From Rossellomorea pakistanensis (lineage in GTDB: Bacteria; Bacillota; Bacilli; Bacillales; Bacillaceae_B): DNA of 64,000 nucleotides. Positions 45,105 to 53,588 of this stretch are shown here, piece by piece (position 1 is the stretch's first letter; each line of letters begins with the position of its first letter). Location of the stretch: assembly GCF_016908495.1 (NCBI RefSeq), contig NZ_JAFBDZ010000003.1, forward strand, positions 248,001-312,000, written 5' to 3'. The notes beneath the pieces are model-generated. The model ran no database searches and had not been told where the DNA came from. It saw only the letters and a list, made by a program, of their open reading frames with translations. The translations under genes were made by a program, and so were the position numbers.

Positions 45105-45317
45105 ATGGATAATTCAAAAAGATCACTGAAGTGGATTGGGTTTTCGAGAAATAATTCAAATAAAGACAAACGAAAACATTTTTTCTTTGGTCTATCACAA
45201 TTCTCCAGGAGTGTTAAGTTTAAAGTGTCATTTCTTCCCCTTATTAATCCACTAAATAAATTTTTCGTACGGCAAATTATTCTAACTAAGAATAGGAATA
45301 ATTACTTAGAAGAATGA
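45105..45317 (+). CDS. Small basic protein, coupled to the next gene
   Basis: A 70-residue basic protein, KRSLKWIGFSRNNSNKDKRK at the start and mixed hydrophobic/basic afterwards (VKFKVSFLPLINPLNKFFVR). A perfect AGGAGG is 8 bases before ATG at 45105. Its TGA overlaps the next ATG (ATGA), so translation is coupled. I do not recognise it; the arrangement suggests it acts with the following membrane protein. Confidence 0.7.
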   Translation: MDNSKRSLKWIGFSRNNSNKDKRKHFFFGLSQFSRSVKFKVSFLPLINPLNKFFVRQIILTKNRNNYLEE

Positions 45318-45778
45318 AAACTTTAGGGAAATTAGAAGCGATTCTATGGAGTATAGCTCTTCCTGGATTTACGCAATTACTAATTGGTTCATGGATAAAA
45401 GGGGTATTATTCGTCTTACTTGAGTTTATTATTAATGTTCAAAGTCATTTTAATAAGGCTATTATGTTAAGCTTCTTAGGTGAGACAAGAATGGCAGCGG
45501 AAATAATTGATTACCAATGGCTTATGTTCTATCCATGTCTTTATATGTTCGCTATGTGGGATGCTTATAAAGCATCATTGGTAAAAGATGAGAAGCTATC
45601 CTTTTTACCTTTTGTTTTTTCCGCGTATACAGTAACGGTAGGGTTGATGGTTTCTCCTAATGTTGAAATCATGAACGTCTTCATTGGTCCAATTTTTTTC
45701 CCGATGATGTGTGTCGTTCCTGGTGTTATTATTGGTTTCATTCTTAAAAAAATTATTTTGCATGTACAAAGAAGTTAA
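45314..45778 (+). CDS. Small membrane protein of unknown function
   Basis: A 154-residue protein with about four hydrophobic helices (LWSIALPGFTQLLIGSWIKG, then VLFVLLEFIINVQ, then two C-terminal pairs). It resembles small uncharacterised Bacillus membrane proteins, but no function is known to me. It starts inside the stop of the 70-residue gene. The following Mn2+ riboswitch has its own promoter, so this pair is a separate unit. Confidence 0.72.
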   Translation: MKTLGKLEAILWSIALPGFTQLLIGSWIKGVLFVLLEFIINVQSHFNKAIMLSFLGETRMAAEIIDYQWLMFYPCLYMFAMWDAYKASLVKDEKLSFLPFVFSAYTVTVGLMVSPNVEIMNVFIGPIFFPMMCVVPGVIIGFILKKIILHVQRS

Positions 45779-45783
45779 AAAAG

Positions 45784-45812
45784 TTTACCCTTATTACTAA
45801 CTAGTGTATAAT
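45784..45812 (+). promoter_or_regulatory. Sigma-A promoter of the riboswitch/TerC unit
   Basis: TTTACC (45784-45789), a 17-base spacer and TATAAT (45807-45812). It precedes the aptamer by about 35 bases. Confidence 0.75.
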
Positions 45813-45845
45813 ATAAATATAATTAATATAATACTTTTGACATTC

Positions 45846-45975
45846 GTCAAAGGGGAGTAGCTATAGGTGTATACCTAAATAAAGTCGTCATTTCATGGAG
45901 GAATCCATCGGCTTTATTGGCAGTTATTTTGCTAAGCAAGACCTTTGCCTTTATTAGGCAGGGGTCTTTTTGTTT
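45846..45975 (+). ncRNA. yybP-ykoY manganese riboswitch
   Basis: Conserved aptamer parts are present: AAAGGGGAGTAGC, the GTCGTCA segment and TTGCTAAGCAAGACCTTTGCC. The expression platform is a terminator in which AGACC and GGTCT pair around GCCT/AGGC, followed by T5. Mn2+ binding is known to open such switches, so the TerC gene should be induced by Mn2+. Confidence 0.92.
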
Positions 45976-46038
45976 TTCCTCTCCTTTTAAAGGAAGAATA
46001 AATTCAAAAGATAGAAGAATTTTGGAGGGAGAAGAGAA

Positions 46039-46812
46039 ATGGAAGTAGGAATTTTATTAGAGTATGGGTGGGTTTTACTTGTCCTTATTGGTTTAGAGGG
46101 TATTCTTGCTGCTGATAACGCAGTTGTTATGGCCGTAATGGTTAAACATTTACCGGAAAATCAAAAGAAGAAAGCATTATTTTATGGATTATTAGGTGCG
46201 TTTGTCTTTAGATTTGCAGCGTTATTTCTCATTTCATTCCTAGTGGATGTATGGCAGGTTCAAGCGATAGGAGCATTATATTTATTCTTTATTGCCTTCA
46301 ACCATCTGTATAAAAAATGGAAAGGGAAAAATGGGAAAGAAGACCATATCAATGAAAATAAAGGCTCTGGCTTCTGGACATCGGTTTTAAAAGTGGAGCT
46401 TGCCGATATCGCTTTTGCTATTGACTCTATGCTTGCAGCGGTGGCACTTGCAGTAACTCTTCAGCCGACTGGTTGGTTTGAAATAGGTGGAATTGACGGT
46501 GGACAATTTTCAGTCATGTTCCTCGGAGGAATTATTGGATTGGTCATAATGAGGTTTGCGGCTACCTGGTTTGTAAAATTATTAGAAAAATACCCGTCCT
46601 TAGAAACTACCGCATTTCTCATTGTTGGATGGGTCGGGGTCAAGCTTGCCGTATTTACACTTGCACATCCTGAAATAGCTATACTCGATCATCACTTTCC
46701 AGAATCAAAGGGTTGGAAATTAGTATTCTGGATAATTTTAGTGGGGTTAGCTGTAGGAGGATATTTAGTATCAAGAAGAGAAGCGAGAAAACAAGAATTG
46801 GCCCAAGAATAA
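46039..46812 (+). CDS. ykoY: TerC-family membrane protein YkoY
   Basis: A 257-residue membrane protein with about seven helices and the acidic TerC motif GLEGILAADNAVVMAVM near residue 15, plus VELADIAFAIDSMLAAVAL mirroring it. Family members export or load Mn2+, fitting its Mn2+ riboswitch. GGAGGG lies 8 bases before ATG. It ends before sigI as ykoY does in B. subtilis. Confidence 0.95.
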   Translation: MEVGILLEYGWVLLVLIGLEGILAADNAVVMAVMVKHLPENQKKKALFYGLLGAFVFRFAALFLISFLVDVWQVQAIGALYLFFIAFNHLYKKWKGKNGKEDHINENKGSGFWTSVLKVELADIAFAIDSMLAAVALAVTLQPTGWFEIGGIDGGQFSVMFLGGIIGLVIMRFAATWFVKLLEKYPSLETTAFLIVGWVGVKLAVFTLAHPEIAILDHHFPESKGWKLVFWIILVGLAVGGYLVSRREARKQELAQE

Positions 46813-46817
46813 GCTAT

Positions 46818-46846
46818 AAGGTTGACCAAATTGGTCAGCCTTTTTT
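46818..46846 (+). terminator. Terminator after ykoY
   Basis: AAGGTTGACC pairs with GGTCAGCCTT (one G-U) around AAATT, followed by six T. Confidence 0.88.
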
Positions 46847-46871
46847 GCTTCTGAAAAAATTTCAGAGATAC

Positions 46872-46901
46872 AACCCCCTTAAATTGAATTTTTAAAACGT
46901 A
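46872..46901 (+). promoter_or_regulatory. Possible autogenous sigma-I promoter
   Basis: AACCCCC (46872-46878) and CGTA (46898-46901) resemble the sigma-I pattern (-35 ACCCCC, -10 CGAA-like). The 19-base spacing is not verified against the real consensus. An extended -10 TGATATAAT at 46991-46999 offers a separate sigma-A start nearer sigI. Confidence 0.4.
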
Positions 46902-47023
46902 AGCATTTAAGGAGTGCTCGTTTAAAAAAGTGTTTAAAGTAAAGCCTTATCCCACTTTCCGCATTTTTCCATCGAAAGTTGAAAGAGACATGATATAATA
47001 GTGTGCGAAACGAGGTGAGGCTG

Positions 47024-47773
47024 ATGCTAAATTTATTGTTATTTATAGCTAGTAAGCGGAAAAAAGGTCAGCCATTAGAGGAAGCAGCCCTTAAAATTCA
47101 AAATGGTGATACCAATATTTTAGAAGAGGTCCTTGATTCATATAAGCCTTTTGTGAAGAAAACCGTTTCATCAGTTTGCAAGCGATACATCTATGAAAGC
47201 GACGATGAGTTTAGTATTGGTTTAATTGCTTTTCATGATGCTATTTTAAATTATAAAAAAGAGAAGGGGGCTTCCCTTTTAAGCTTCTCAGAAGTCATTA
47301 TTAAAAGAAAAGTGATTGACTACATAAGAAAGCAAAGAAAGAACCAAGCTATAAGCTTAGATCTTCATGAAGATGAACTAGATGCTCCACAGTCAATAAT
47401 AGAAAGTAACCGATCAATTGAAGAATATGATAAAACAATCGAGATTAGCGAAAGACAAGAGGAAATCCGCACTTTTGTTAATGAATTAAAACAGTATAAG
47501 CTCACACTAGATGACCTTTTAGAACAATCGCCAAAGCATGAAGACGCTCGCGTGAATGCAATCGCGATTGCTGAAAAAATTGTCGAAACTGCTGAAATTA
47601 GAGATTATTTATTAGAGAAAAAAAGACTTCCATTAAAAAAATTAGAAAAGATGGTTTCTGTAAGTCGAAAAACTATAGAGAGAAATAGAAAATATATTAT
47701 CGCGATATCATTAATTATCATGGGAGAGTATGTATTCTTAAGGGATTACTTAAAAGGGCGGATAAATAAATGA
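47024..47773 (+). CDS. sigI: RNA polymerase sigma factor SigI
   Basis: Heat- and cell-wall-stress sigma factor, 249 residues, very close in length to B. subtilis SigI. The sigma-2 region is DDEFSIGLIAFHDAILNYKKEKG, followed by VIDYIRKQRKNQAISLDL. A C-terminal helix-turn-helix (LEKMVSVSRKTIERNRKYI) binds the -35. ATG at 47024 follows GAGGTG by 6 bases. The start at 47003 lacks a site. Its stop overlaps the anti-sigma gene. Confidence 0.95.
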   Translation: MLNLLLFIASKRKKGQPLEEAALKIQNGDTNILEEVLDSYKPFVKKTVSSVCKRYIYESDDEFSIGLIAFHDAILNYKKEKGASLLSFSEVIIKRKVIDYIRKQRKNQAISLDLHEDELDAPQSIIESNRSIEEYDKTIEISERQEEIRTFVNELKQYKLTLDDLLEQSPKHEDARVNAIAIAEKIVETAEIRDYLLEKKRLPLKKLEKMVSVSRKTIERNRKYIIAISLIIMGEYVFLRDYLKGRINK

Positions 47774-48810
47774 AAAAGGGAATTATTTTTGAGGTGAGAG
47801 ATGAATATTTGATTCTAATGACTCCTGATGGTGACTTTTTGAAGGGGAGGAAACATAGTAATCAACAGTATGTGATAGGAGAAGAAACAATTTTTTTTCC
47901 GATGACAGGAACAAGAGAAAAAAGAAAAGGCATTAAGAAATACTTACTGCTTCCAGTCGTTGCCGTTGCTGCATTAATGCTTTGTCTTTCCTTGATGCTA
48001 TCTCTTTTCCAAAATGATGAAGTTTATGCTTATGTTTCAGTTGATATTAATCCTAGTCTTGAGATGAGCATCAATCGTGATCATGAAGTAATTGATATTA
48101 TTCCATATAATCTCGATGGCAAAAAAATACTATCTCAATTAAAGCACTGGAAAGGAAATACAGTAACAGAGGTTACCTCTGAAATAATTTTAAAAAGTAA
48201 AGAAAATGGATATTTGTTAAATCAAAAAATCATGATCACTTCCATCTTTACAGAAAAAATAAATAAAAAGCAAAAAGAAGCTTTTGATCATTTATTAAAT
48301 AATTTTGCATTAAAGAATAAGTATCATAAGCAAATCACTGTTGAACATTCTACCGAAGAAATTAGAAAAAAAGCCCACAAAAATGGAGTTTCTATTAGAT
48401 CTTATATTGATGAGAAGTTAGAACCCCAGAACTCAGAACAACCTAATAAAAACATTAAAATGAAAGATGAGTCACAGAAGGATAGGGAGAAAAATATACC
48501 AGCCAACCCTAATGATAAGAAAGAAAATATAACTGATCGCAAACAAAATCACGAAAGTCATCCTTCTCAAAAAAAGAATGAGAATCGAGGCCATTCAAAA
48601 CCGAAGGCACATCCTCAACGAACCGAGCAGAAGAGCAATGGAAGAGGTATGAATCACCCTATTAAGGAAGCAGAAGAAACTAAAGAAGCACGGTCTCAAA
48701 ATAAGGGGAAAAACAAGGAGAGAAAAAATAATCAAGGGAAGAAGTCTGATCCCGATCACCAGCCTAATATGAATGAAAACAATGGTGCGGGAAATAAAAA
48801 TAAAGAATAA
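47770..48810 (+). CDS. rsgI: Anti-sigma-I factor RsgI
   Basis: A 346-residue membrane-anchored regulator. The N-terminal cytoplasmic RsgI domain (residues 1-55) binds SigI. One helix (about 58-83, YLLLPVVAVAALMLCLSLML) crosses the membrane. The outer part begins AYVSVDINPSLEMSINRD, followed by a long Lys/Asn/Glu/Gln-rich tail (about 215-346) with no ligand-binding domain, as in B. subtilis. It is translationally coupled to sigI by a 4-base overlap. Confidence 0.95.
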   Translation: MKKGIIFEVRDEYLILMTPDGDFLKGRKHSNQQYVIGEETIFFPMTGTREKRKGIKKYLLLPVVAVAALMLCLSLMLSLFQNDEVYAYVSVDINPSLEMSINRDHEVIDIIPYNLDGKKILSQLKHWKGNTVTEVTSEIILKSKENGYLLNQKIMITSIFTEKINKKQKEAFDHLLNNFALKNKYHKQITVEHSTEEIRKKAHKNGVSIRSYIDEKLEPQNSEQPNKNIKMKDESQKDREKNIPANPNDKKENITDRKQNHESHPSQKKNENRGHSKPKAHPQRTEQKSNGRGMNHPIKEAEETKEARSQNKGKNKERKNNQGKKSDPDHQPNMNENNGAGNKNKE

Positions 48811-48816
48811 CCTAAA

Positions 48817-48855
48817 AAGGGTGACCCAATAATTAAATGGGCCACCCTTATTTAG
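48817..48855 (+). terminator. Terminator of the sigI-rsgI operon
   Basis: AAGGGTGACCCA pairs with TGGGCCACCCTT, with one mismatch, then TATTT. The remaining gap to sspD (about 250 bases) shows no gene or clear element. Confidence 0.7.
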
Positions 48856-49107
48856 TGTATAGGAACAATTGGAAAAAGTCTTTGTGGTCGTAAACTTTAG
48901 TTTCCTAAACCTTATATTTTAAATCCTTGAATGAGGGAAGGGATAGTTACCTTTCCTTCATAAGGTTCTTATCCAAGGCTTCCAGTCCCCATGTGGAGAG
49001 TTAGAAAGGAGTAGCGAAGACATTTCTCAAGATATGAGGGTCTTTTCGTTCTTTGAATAGGCTTACTTATCTTCCTAAAACTCAGGGGGGGCTCTACCAG
49101 TGATTAT

Positions 49108-49308
49108 TTATTGATTATTTTGCCCATTTAATTGTGATTCTGCTTGTTTAACTAAACGTTTTGTAATTTCTCCACCAACAGAACCGTTAGCACGTGATGC
49201 ACTATCAGGGCTTAAGTTAACTCCAAATTCTTGAGCAATTTCGTATTTTACTTGATCCAAGTACTGTTGAACTCCAGGTACAACTAATTTATTTGAACTT
49301 CTAGCCAT
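49108..49308 (-). CDS. sspD: Alpha/beta-type small acid-soluble spore protein
   Basis: A 66-residue DNA-binding spore protein that protects the core DNA. It has the GPR protease site EIAQEFGV and the second conserved block [22 protein letters not shown] precedes ATG. The position between rsgI and ktrD equals that of B. subtilis sspD. It should be made by sigma-G in the forespore, though I could not define its promoter. The 298-base gap on its other side holds only the ktrD leader. Confidence 0.96.
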   Translation of the reverse strand: MARSSNKLVVPGVQQYLDQVKYEIAQEFGVNLSPDSASRANGSVGGEITKRLVKQAESQLNGQNNQ

Positions 49309-49606
49309 TATAACTTCCTCCTATCATTAGTTTGTTAGAAATTTTGTATTACTAACTTAATTCTATTATTAGATCACAGGTACATTGTCATGTGTGGTAA
49401 TTTTTCTTTGAAAGGAGAAAAAATGGGTAAACATATGGACCTTAGAATGTTCAGAATAAGTTAGGTTATTATAAAAATTAAGAATTAATAAAAGTCATTG
49501 GTCAATGAAACCGTTAAATTGTATTCATAATACTTAATTAACCCTTTTTTTCTGTGTTTATTTTCTTTATGATAGAAAGGAAACAAAAGTTGGAAAGGAA
49601 ACCATT

Positions 49607-50956
49607 ATGCGCAGTCGTTTTAAAAACCTTCTCAAAAGACTTACACCTGCACAAATTATTGTAAGTTACTATTTTATAGCTATATCCGTTTCAGTTCTAT
49701 TATTACGACTTCCTTTTGTACATCAGACAAATATAGAGGTTTCATTCATGGACTCAGTATTTACAGCAGTGAGTGCAGTGAGCGTGACGGGATTATCCGT
49801 CATTAACATTTCAGATACCTATACAACAGGTGGAGTCATTGTTTTAATGCTCGTTCTTCAATTTGGGGGCATTGGCATTATGACACTCGGAACTTTCTTT
49901 TGGTTGATACTGGGGAAGAAAATTGGGCTGAGGGAAAGACAACTTATTATGGTTGATCAAAATCAATCTAATCTTTCTGGAGTAGTAAGCCTTATCATTG
50001 AAATTTTGAAAATCATGATAATAATTGAAGCCATCGGAGCGCTCCTTCTTAGTATTTACTTTACAAGATATTTTGCAACTTGGGAAGAAGCCTTTTTGCA
50101 TGGGGTGTTTGCTTCAGTATCTGCAACTACAAATGGTGGATTCGATATTACAGGTAATTCACTCGTTCCGTATGCAAACGATTATTTTGTTCAAATGATA
50201 CATATCATCTTAATTACTCTTGGGGCAATCGGATTCCCTGTTCTTATTGAAGTTAAGGGATTTTTATCCGGGAAGAAAGAGCATTTTAGGTTCTCATTAT
50301 TTGCAAAACTAACATCGGTTACCTTTTTATTATTACTTATCGCTGGAACGATCTTGATCTATATAATGGAATTTCAACATTTCTTTGCAGACAAGAAATG
50401 GCATGAAGCCTTTTTTTATTCACTTTTTCAATCTGCTTCAACTAGGAGTGGTGGATTAGCTACTCTTGATGTTAGTCAGTTTAGTGAGGCAACATTGTTA
50501 GTTATGAGTCTTCTTATGTTTATAGGGGCTTCACCAAGTTCGGTCGGTGGTGGAATTCGAACCACGACATTTGCGATCAGCGTCCTATTTGTTATTCATT
50601 TTGCCAGAGGGAAAGACACGGTAAAAGTTTTCCGAAGAGAGATTTATCAAGGTGATATCATTAAAGCATTTGTTGTCATCATGCTCGCGTTGATTATGTG
50701 CTTTACTTCGATTGTCATCCTAATGCTGACAGAGGACTTTTCAATCATTCAAATTGTTTTTGAGGTATGTTCTGCGTTTGGAACTACAGGAATGTCCTTA
50801 GGGATTACCGCAGAGCTTTCAAATATCGGAAAAATTATCATTATGATCTTAATGTTTATAGGAAGGGTCGGTTTACTTTCCTTCTTATTTATGATGGGTG
50901 GAAAAAAATATAAATCGAATTATCATTATCCAAAAGAAAGAGTAATTATTGGTTAA
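49607..50956 (+). CDS. ktrD: Potassium uptake channel subunit KtrD
   Basis: A 449-residue TrkH/KtrB-type K+ translocator, the same length as B. subtilis KtrD. Four pore repeats are visible, for example SVTGLSVINI, SATTNGGFDI, STRSGGLATLD and FGTTGMSLGIT. It needs a cytosolic RCK partner (KtrC), not in the window. GAAAGGA lies 7 bases before ATG. It carries no c-di-AMP (ydaO) leader that I can see. Confidence 0.94.
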   Translation: MRSRFKNLLKRLTPAQIIVSYYFIAISVSVLLLRLPFVHQTNIEVSFMDSVFTAVSAVSVTGLSVINISDTYTTGGVIVLMLVLQFGGIGIMTLGTFFWLILGKKIGLRERQLIMVDQNQSNLSGVVSLIIEILKIMIIIEAIGALLLSIYFTRYFATWEEAFLHGVFASVSATTNGGFDITGNSLVPYANDYFVQMIHIILITLGAIGFPVLIEVKGFLSGKKEHFRFSLFAKLTSVTFLLLLIAGTILIYIMEFQHFFADKKWHEAFFYSLFQSASTRSGGLATLDVSQFSEATLLVMSLLMFIGASPSSVGGGIRTTTFAISVLFVIHFARGKDTVKVFRREIYQGDIIKAFVVIMLALIMCFTSIVILMLTEDFSIIQIVFEVCSAFGTTGMSLGITAELSNIGKIIIMILMFIGRVGLLSFLFMMGGKKYKSNYHYPKERVIIG

Positions 50957-51055
50957 TCATTTTAGGCAGTTTTTCTAAGCAGTTTAAGATGTTTCTGAAT
51001 GAGAACCTTTCTAGGGGAGAAACTATAGTTAATTTTCCTAGAAGGAGTGAAAGAA

Positions 51056-51223
51056 ATGACAAAGCGTAAGGCTAAATTTGATGCTGCAGAAAAAAATAAT
51101 AAAACCCCCAAAAAGAATTTAGATGAGGCAGAATTTTCTGCAGAATTTGCATATGGAGAAGATACAGCAAAAGGGAAAAATAGAAATTCTAAGAACGGTA
51201 AGGTTGGAGGACACAATGAGTAA
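51056..51223 (+). CDS. Small protein with SASP-gamma-like motif
   Basis: A 55-residue protein: TKRKAKFDAAEKNNKTPKKN, then DEAEFSAEFAYGEDTAKGKNR. The EFxxEFAxxxxxA core resembles the EFGTEFASETNA repeat of gamma-type spore proteins. AGAAGGAG precedes ATG. Its last 8 bases overlap the next gene. Gamma assignment is by motif resemblance only. Confidence 0.6.
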   Translation: MTKRKAKFDAAEKNNKTPKKNLDEAEFSAEFAYGEDTAKGKNRNSKNGKVGGHNE

Positions 51224-51359
51224 AAAGAAGAAAAATGATCGTGAAGAGTTTGGTTTGGAATTTGGAGATGTAAATGCCGCAAAGCATTTTGAATTAGAAA
51301 GTAATCGAGAAGCTAAAAAAGATGAAAAACATTCGCGTAAAAACGATTCGAACTGTTAA
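51216..51359 (+). CDS. Small protein, sister of the preceding gene
   Basis: A 47-residue protein with EEFGLEFGDVNAAKHFELESN, the same EFxxEF core as its neighbour. It starts 8 bases before the neighbour's stop, after GGAGG. Its acidic/basic composition suits a spore protein. The pair probably arose by tandem duplication and divergence, which is inference. Confidence 0.58.
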   Translation: MSKKKKNDREEFGLEFGDVNAAKHFELESNREAKKDEKHSRKNDSNC

Positions 51360-51365
51360 TACAAA

Positions 51366-51394
51366 TTAGAGAGCTCCTTTTGAGGGCTCTCTTT
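51366..51394 (+). terminator. Terminator after the small gene pair
   Basis: AGAGAGCTCC and GGGCTCTCTTT pair around TTTTGA, followed by GAGGTTTTT. Confidence 0.75.
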
Positions 51395-51427
51395 GAGGTT
51401 TTTACCTAGCTTTCCTATTTAAATTAA

Positions 51428-51477
51428 AAATAGGAATAGAAACCTCCCAATCAAGATAGGATAAGTTTCTATTCCAT
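51428..51477 (-). terminator. Terminator of the radical SAM gene
   Basis: GGAATAGAAAC and GTTTCTATTCC are exact complements around a 23-base loop; an A run on the plus strand supplies the T tract on the minus strand. Confidence 0.7.
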
Positions 51478-51484
51478 TTAACAA

Positions 51485-53236
51485 TTAGCTACTTTCTGCT
51501 AACTCCTTATTTAGTGTAAACAATTGTGATTGGCCGTTAGATGGCTCGAAATAGGCTAATAAATAATAGCCTTCTTCATTTTGAACCTCTCTCTCAGGGT
51601 CCCACTTAATTTTTTCTATTAATGTGTGTTTGTAAATCTCTTTTTCAGACAACCCTAGCTTTGCAAATGAAGGACCTGCAATTTCAGGGTGTGACAGAAT
51701 GTTTTGGTAGATATCAGAACGCTCACTTTTACTCATTTCGTGCTGCCACCAAGGCTTTCTTGGTTTGTATCGCTGATTAAATAAGTAATCATATTTCATA
51801 AGACCATCAACAATTTCAAGATCTTTCAAATTAATGGAAGATAGAAATTGGTGTAGTCGTTTAAAGAGATGTTCGAGCTGATGCCCAATTCTCGACCATC
51901 CTTGGTTCTCCCAATAAGAGCCAAATTGTTGGAAGAAATCAAATGGAGAAGGGAAGCACTTAGTCACTAGGTATTCAATCGTTGCATCCATTCGATGATC
52001 ATTCCAATACTTTTCTAATACATCCTCTACTTGTTTGATACGAACAATGTCATCAAAGCTTAAAACATTGTTTCCTAAAATTTCATATGGAGAATGGTCC
52101 ATATATACGTATTGATGATCGTTTGCTCGTATTCTAAGCCCTGTTCCACGTAACATTTTTAAGAAACCAAGCTGGAGTTCTTCTGGTCTCATCGCAAAGA
52201 CATCATTAAATGTTTTACGGAAGGAGTTATAGTCTTCTTCAGGTAAGCCAGCAATGAGATCGAGATGCTGATCGATTTTCCCGCCTTCTTTTACCATTGT
52301 GACTGTACGAGTCAGTTTTTGAAAGTTTTGCTTCCTCATGACAAGCTCGTTTGTTGTATCATTTGTGGATTGAACTCCAATTTCAAATCGGAATAAACCA
52401 GCAGGTGCTTCTTTATTTAAAAACTCAATCACTTCCGGTCGCATTATATCAGCCGTAATTTCAAATTGAAAAACTGTTCCTGGTAGATGCTCATCAATTA
52501 AGAAACGAAACATCTCCATGGCGTAGCTTCGACTAATGTTAAAAGTTCGGTCAACAAACTTAATGGTCTTTGCCCCATTTTTCATTAAATATCGAATATC
52601 CTCTTTTACCTTCTCACGATCAAAGTAACGGACACCTACTTCTATAGAAGAAAGACAGAATTGACATCTAAATGGACAACCCCTGCTTGTCTCAATATAC
52701 GTAATTCTTTTTGATAAAGAAGATTTGTCTTCTTCAAAACGAAATGGTGAAGGAAGATCACGTAGGTCTAGTTTATTTCTCTGAGGATTAATGACAGGCT
52801 TTCCATCTAGAGCATAACCGACCCCATTTACTTTCGACCAATTTTGTTCACCTTGGATTTGGTTAAGAAGTTGTTTAAATGTTTCCTCGCCCTCACCAAT
52901 AACGATGAAATCAACAATCGTTTCAAGTCGGTCAAGCCAATAGGTTACATCGTAAGTTACTTCGGGTCCTCCAAGGATGACTCTAACATTAGGCATGATT
53001 TTTTTAAGCATGTTAACAACTTTAATTGTTTCTTCAATATTCCAAATATAACAGCTGAATCCAATAACATCTGGTTTTTTGGAATAGAGGTCCGTGACAA
53101 TGTTCATTGCAGGATCTTTAATTGTGTATTCAGCTATTTCAACGGAATATTCAGGCTCTGCAAATGCTTTAAGACAGCGTAAAGCTAAGTTTGTATGAAT
53201 ATATTTAGCATTTAAAGTACTTATAATAACATTCAT
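51485..53236 (-). CDS. B12-binding-domain radical SAM protein with DUF4080
   Basis: A 583-residue protein: an N-terminal cobalamin-binding-like domain (KPDVIGFSCYIWNIE, VILGGPEVTY), a radical SAM core with the iron-sulfur cysteines C187, C191 and C194 (RGCPFRCQFC), and a C-terminal DUF4080 region. AAGGAG is 8 bases before ATG. Such proteins modify unknown substrates; no partner peptide or tRNA gene is nearby. Two Spo0A-box-like sequences lie upstream. Confidence 0.9.
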   Translation of the reverse strand: MNVIISTLNAKYIHTNLALRCLKAFAEPEYSVEIAEYTIKDPAMNIVTDLYSKKPDVIGFSCYIWNIEETIKVVNMLKKIMPNVRVILGGPEVTYDVTYWLDRLETIVDFIVIGEGEETFKQLLNQIQGEQNWSKVNGVGYALDGKPVINPQRNKLDLRDLPSPFRFEEDKSSLSKRITYIETSRGCPFRCQFCLSSIEVGVRYFDREKVKEDIRYLMKNGAKTIKFVDRTFNISRSYAMEMFRFLIDEHLPGTVFQFEITADIMRPEVIEFLNKEAPAGLFRFEIGVQSTNDTTNELVMRKQNFQKLTRTVTMVKEGGKIDQHLDLIAGLPEEDYNSFRKTFNDVFAMRPEELQLGFLKMLRGTGLRIRANDHQYVYMDHSPYEILGNNVLSFDDIVRIKQVEDVLEKYWNDHRMDATIEYLVTKCFPSPFDFFQQFGSYWENQGWSRIGHQLEHLFKRLHQFLSSINLKDLEIVDGLMKYDYLFNQRYKPRKPWWQHEMSKSERSDIYQNILSHPEIAGPSFAKLGLSEKEIYKHTLIEKIKWDPEREVQNEEGYYLLAYFEPSNGQSQLFTLNKELAESS

Positions 53237-53404
53237 TATGATTACTCCTTACAAGATGGTTAGGACCATTAGTATTCTTTCTGCTTTCCTATTTTAACGG
53301 AGTGTTGTCGAAACCTCAATATTATCGACTATTTTAGAAAAATTCGACGAATAAAGAAGGATTTAGTGAATATTTTTAGAATTACTTACTAATAAAGTGA
53401 AACT

Positions 53405-53505
53405 TCCATCAGTGGAGTTATCTTTATCCTCCGCTGATGGTTAGTGGAACCAATCGGGCTTTTACGGGCTGTTATCTTCCTACCTGCGTGTCTTCGATTC
53501 CTCTA
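53405..53505. repeat. Structured intergenic repeat-like element
   Basis: CCATCAGTGGAG (53406-53417) pairs with CTCCGCTGATGG (53429-53440). It is followed by GTGGAACCAATCGGGCTTTTACGGGC and a C/T-rich tail. From memory this resembles a structured intergenic element found many times in Bacillus genomes. There is no gene here. Confidence 0.5.
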
Positions 53506-53549
53506 CGCTTTTAAATGGGGATACTGCCTGTTCATTCGTGATAAAATGT

Positions 53550-53584
53550 AAAAAATTGCAGCCATCACTCGACTGCAATTTTTT
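53550..53584. terminator. Terminator of the acyltransferase gene
   Basis: AAAAAATTGCAG and CTGCAATTTTTT are exact complements around an 11-base loop, so it can work in both directions. Confidence 0.88.
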
Positions 53585-53588
53585 GAGC

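Noticed and set aside
49309..49606. c-di-AMP (ydaO) riboswitch before ktrD
   Set aside because: None of the conserved ydaO segments are present in the gap; nothing else was recognised there.
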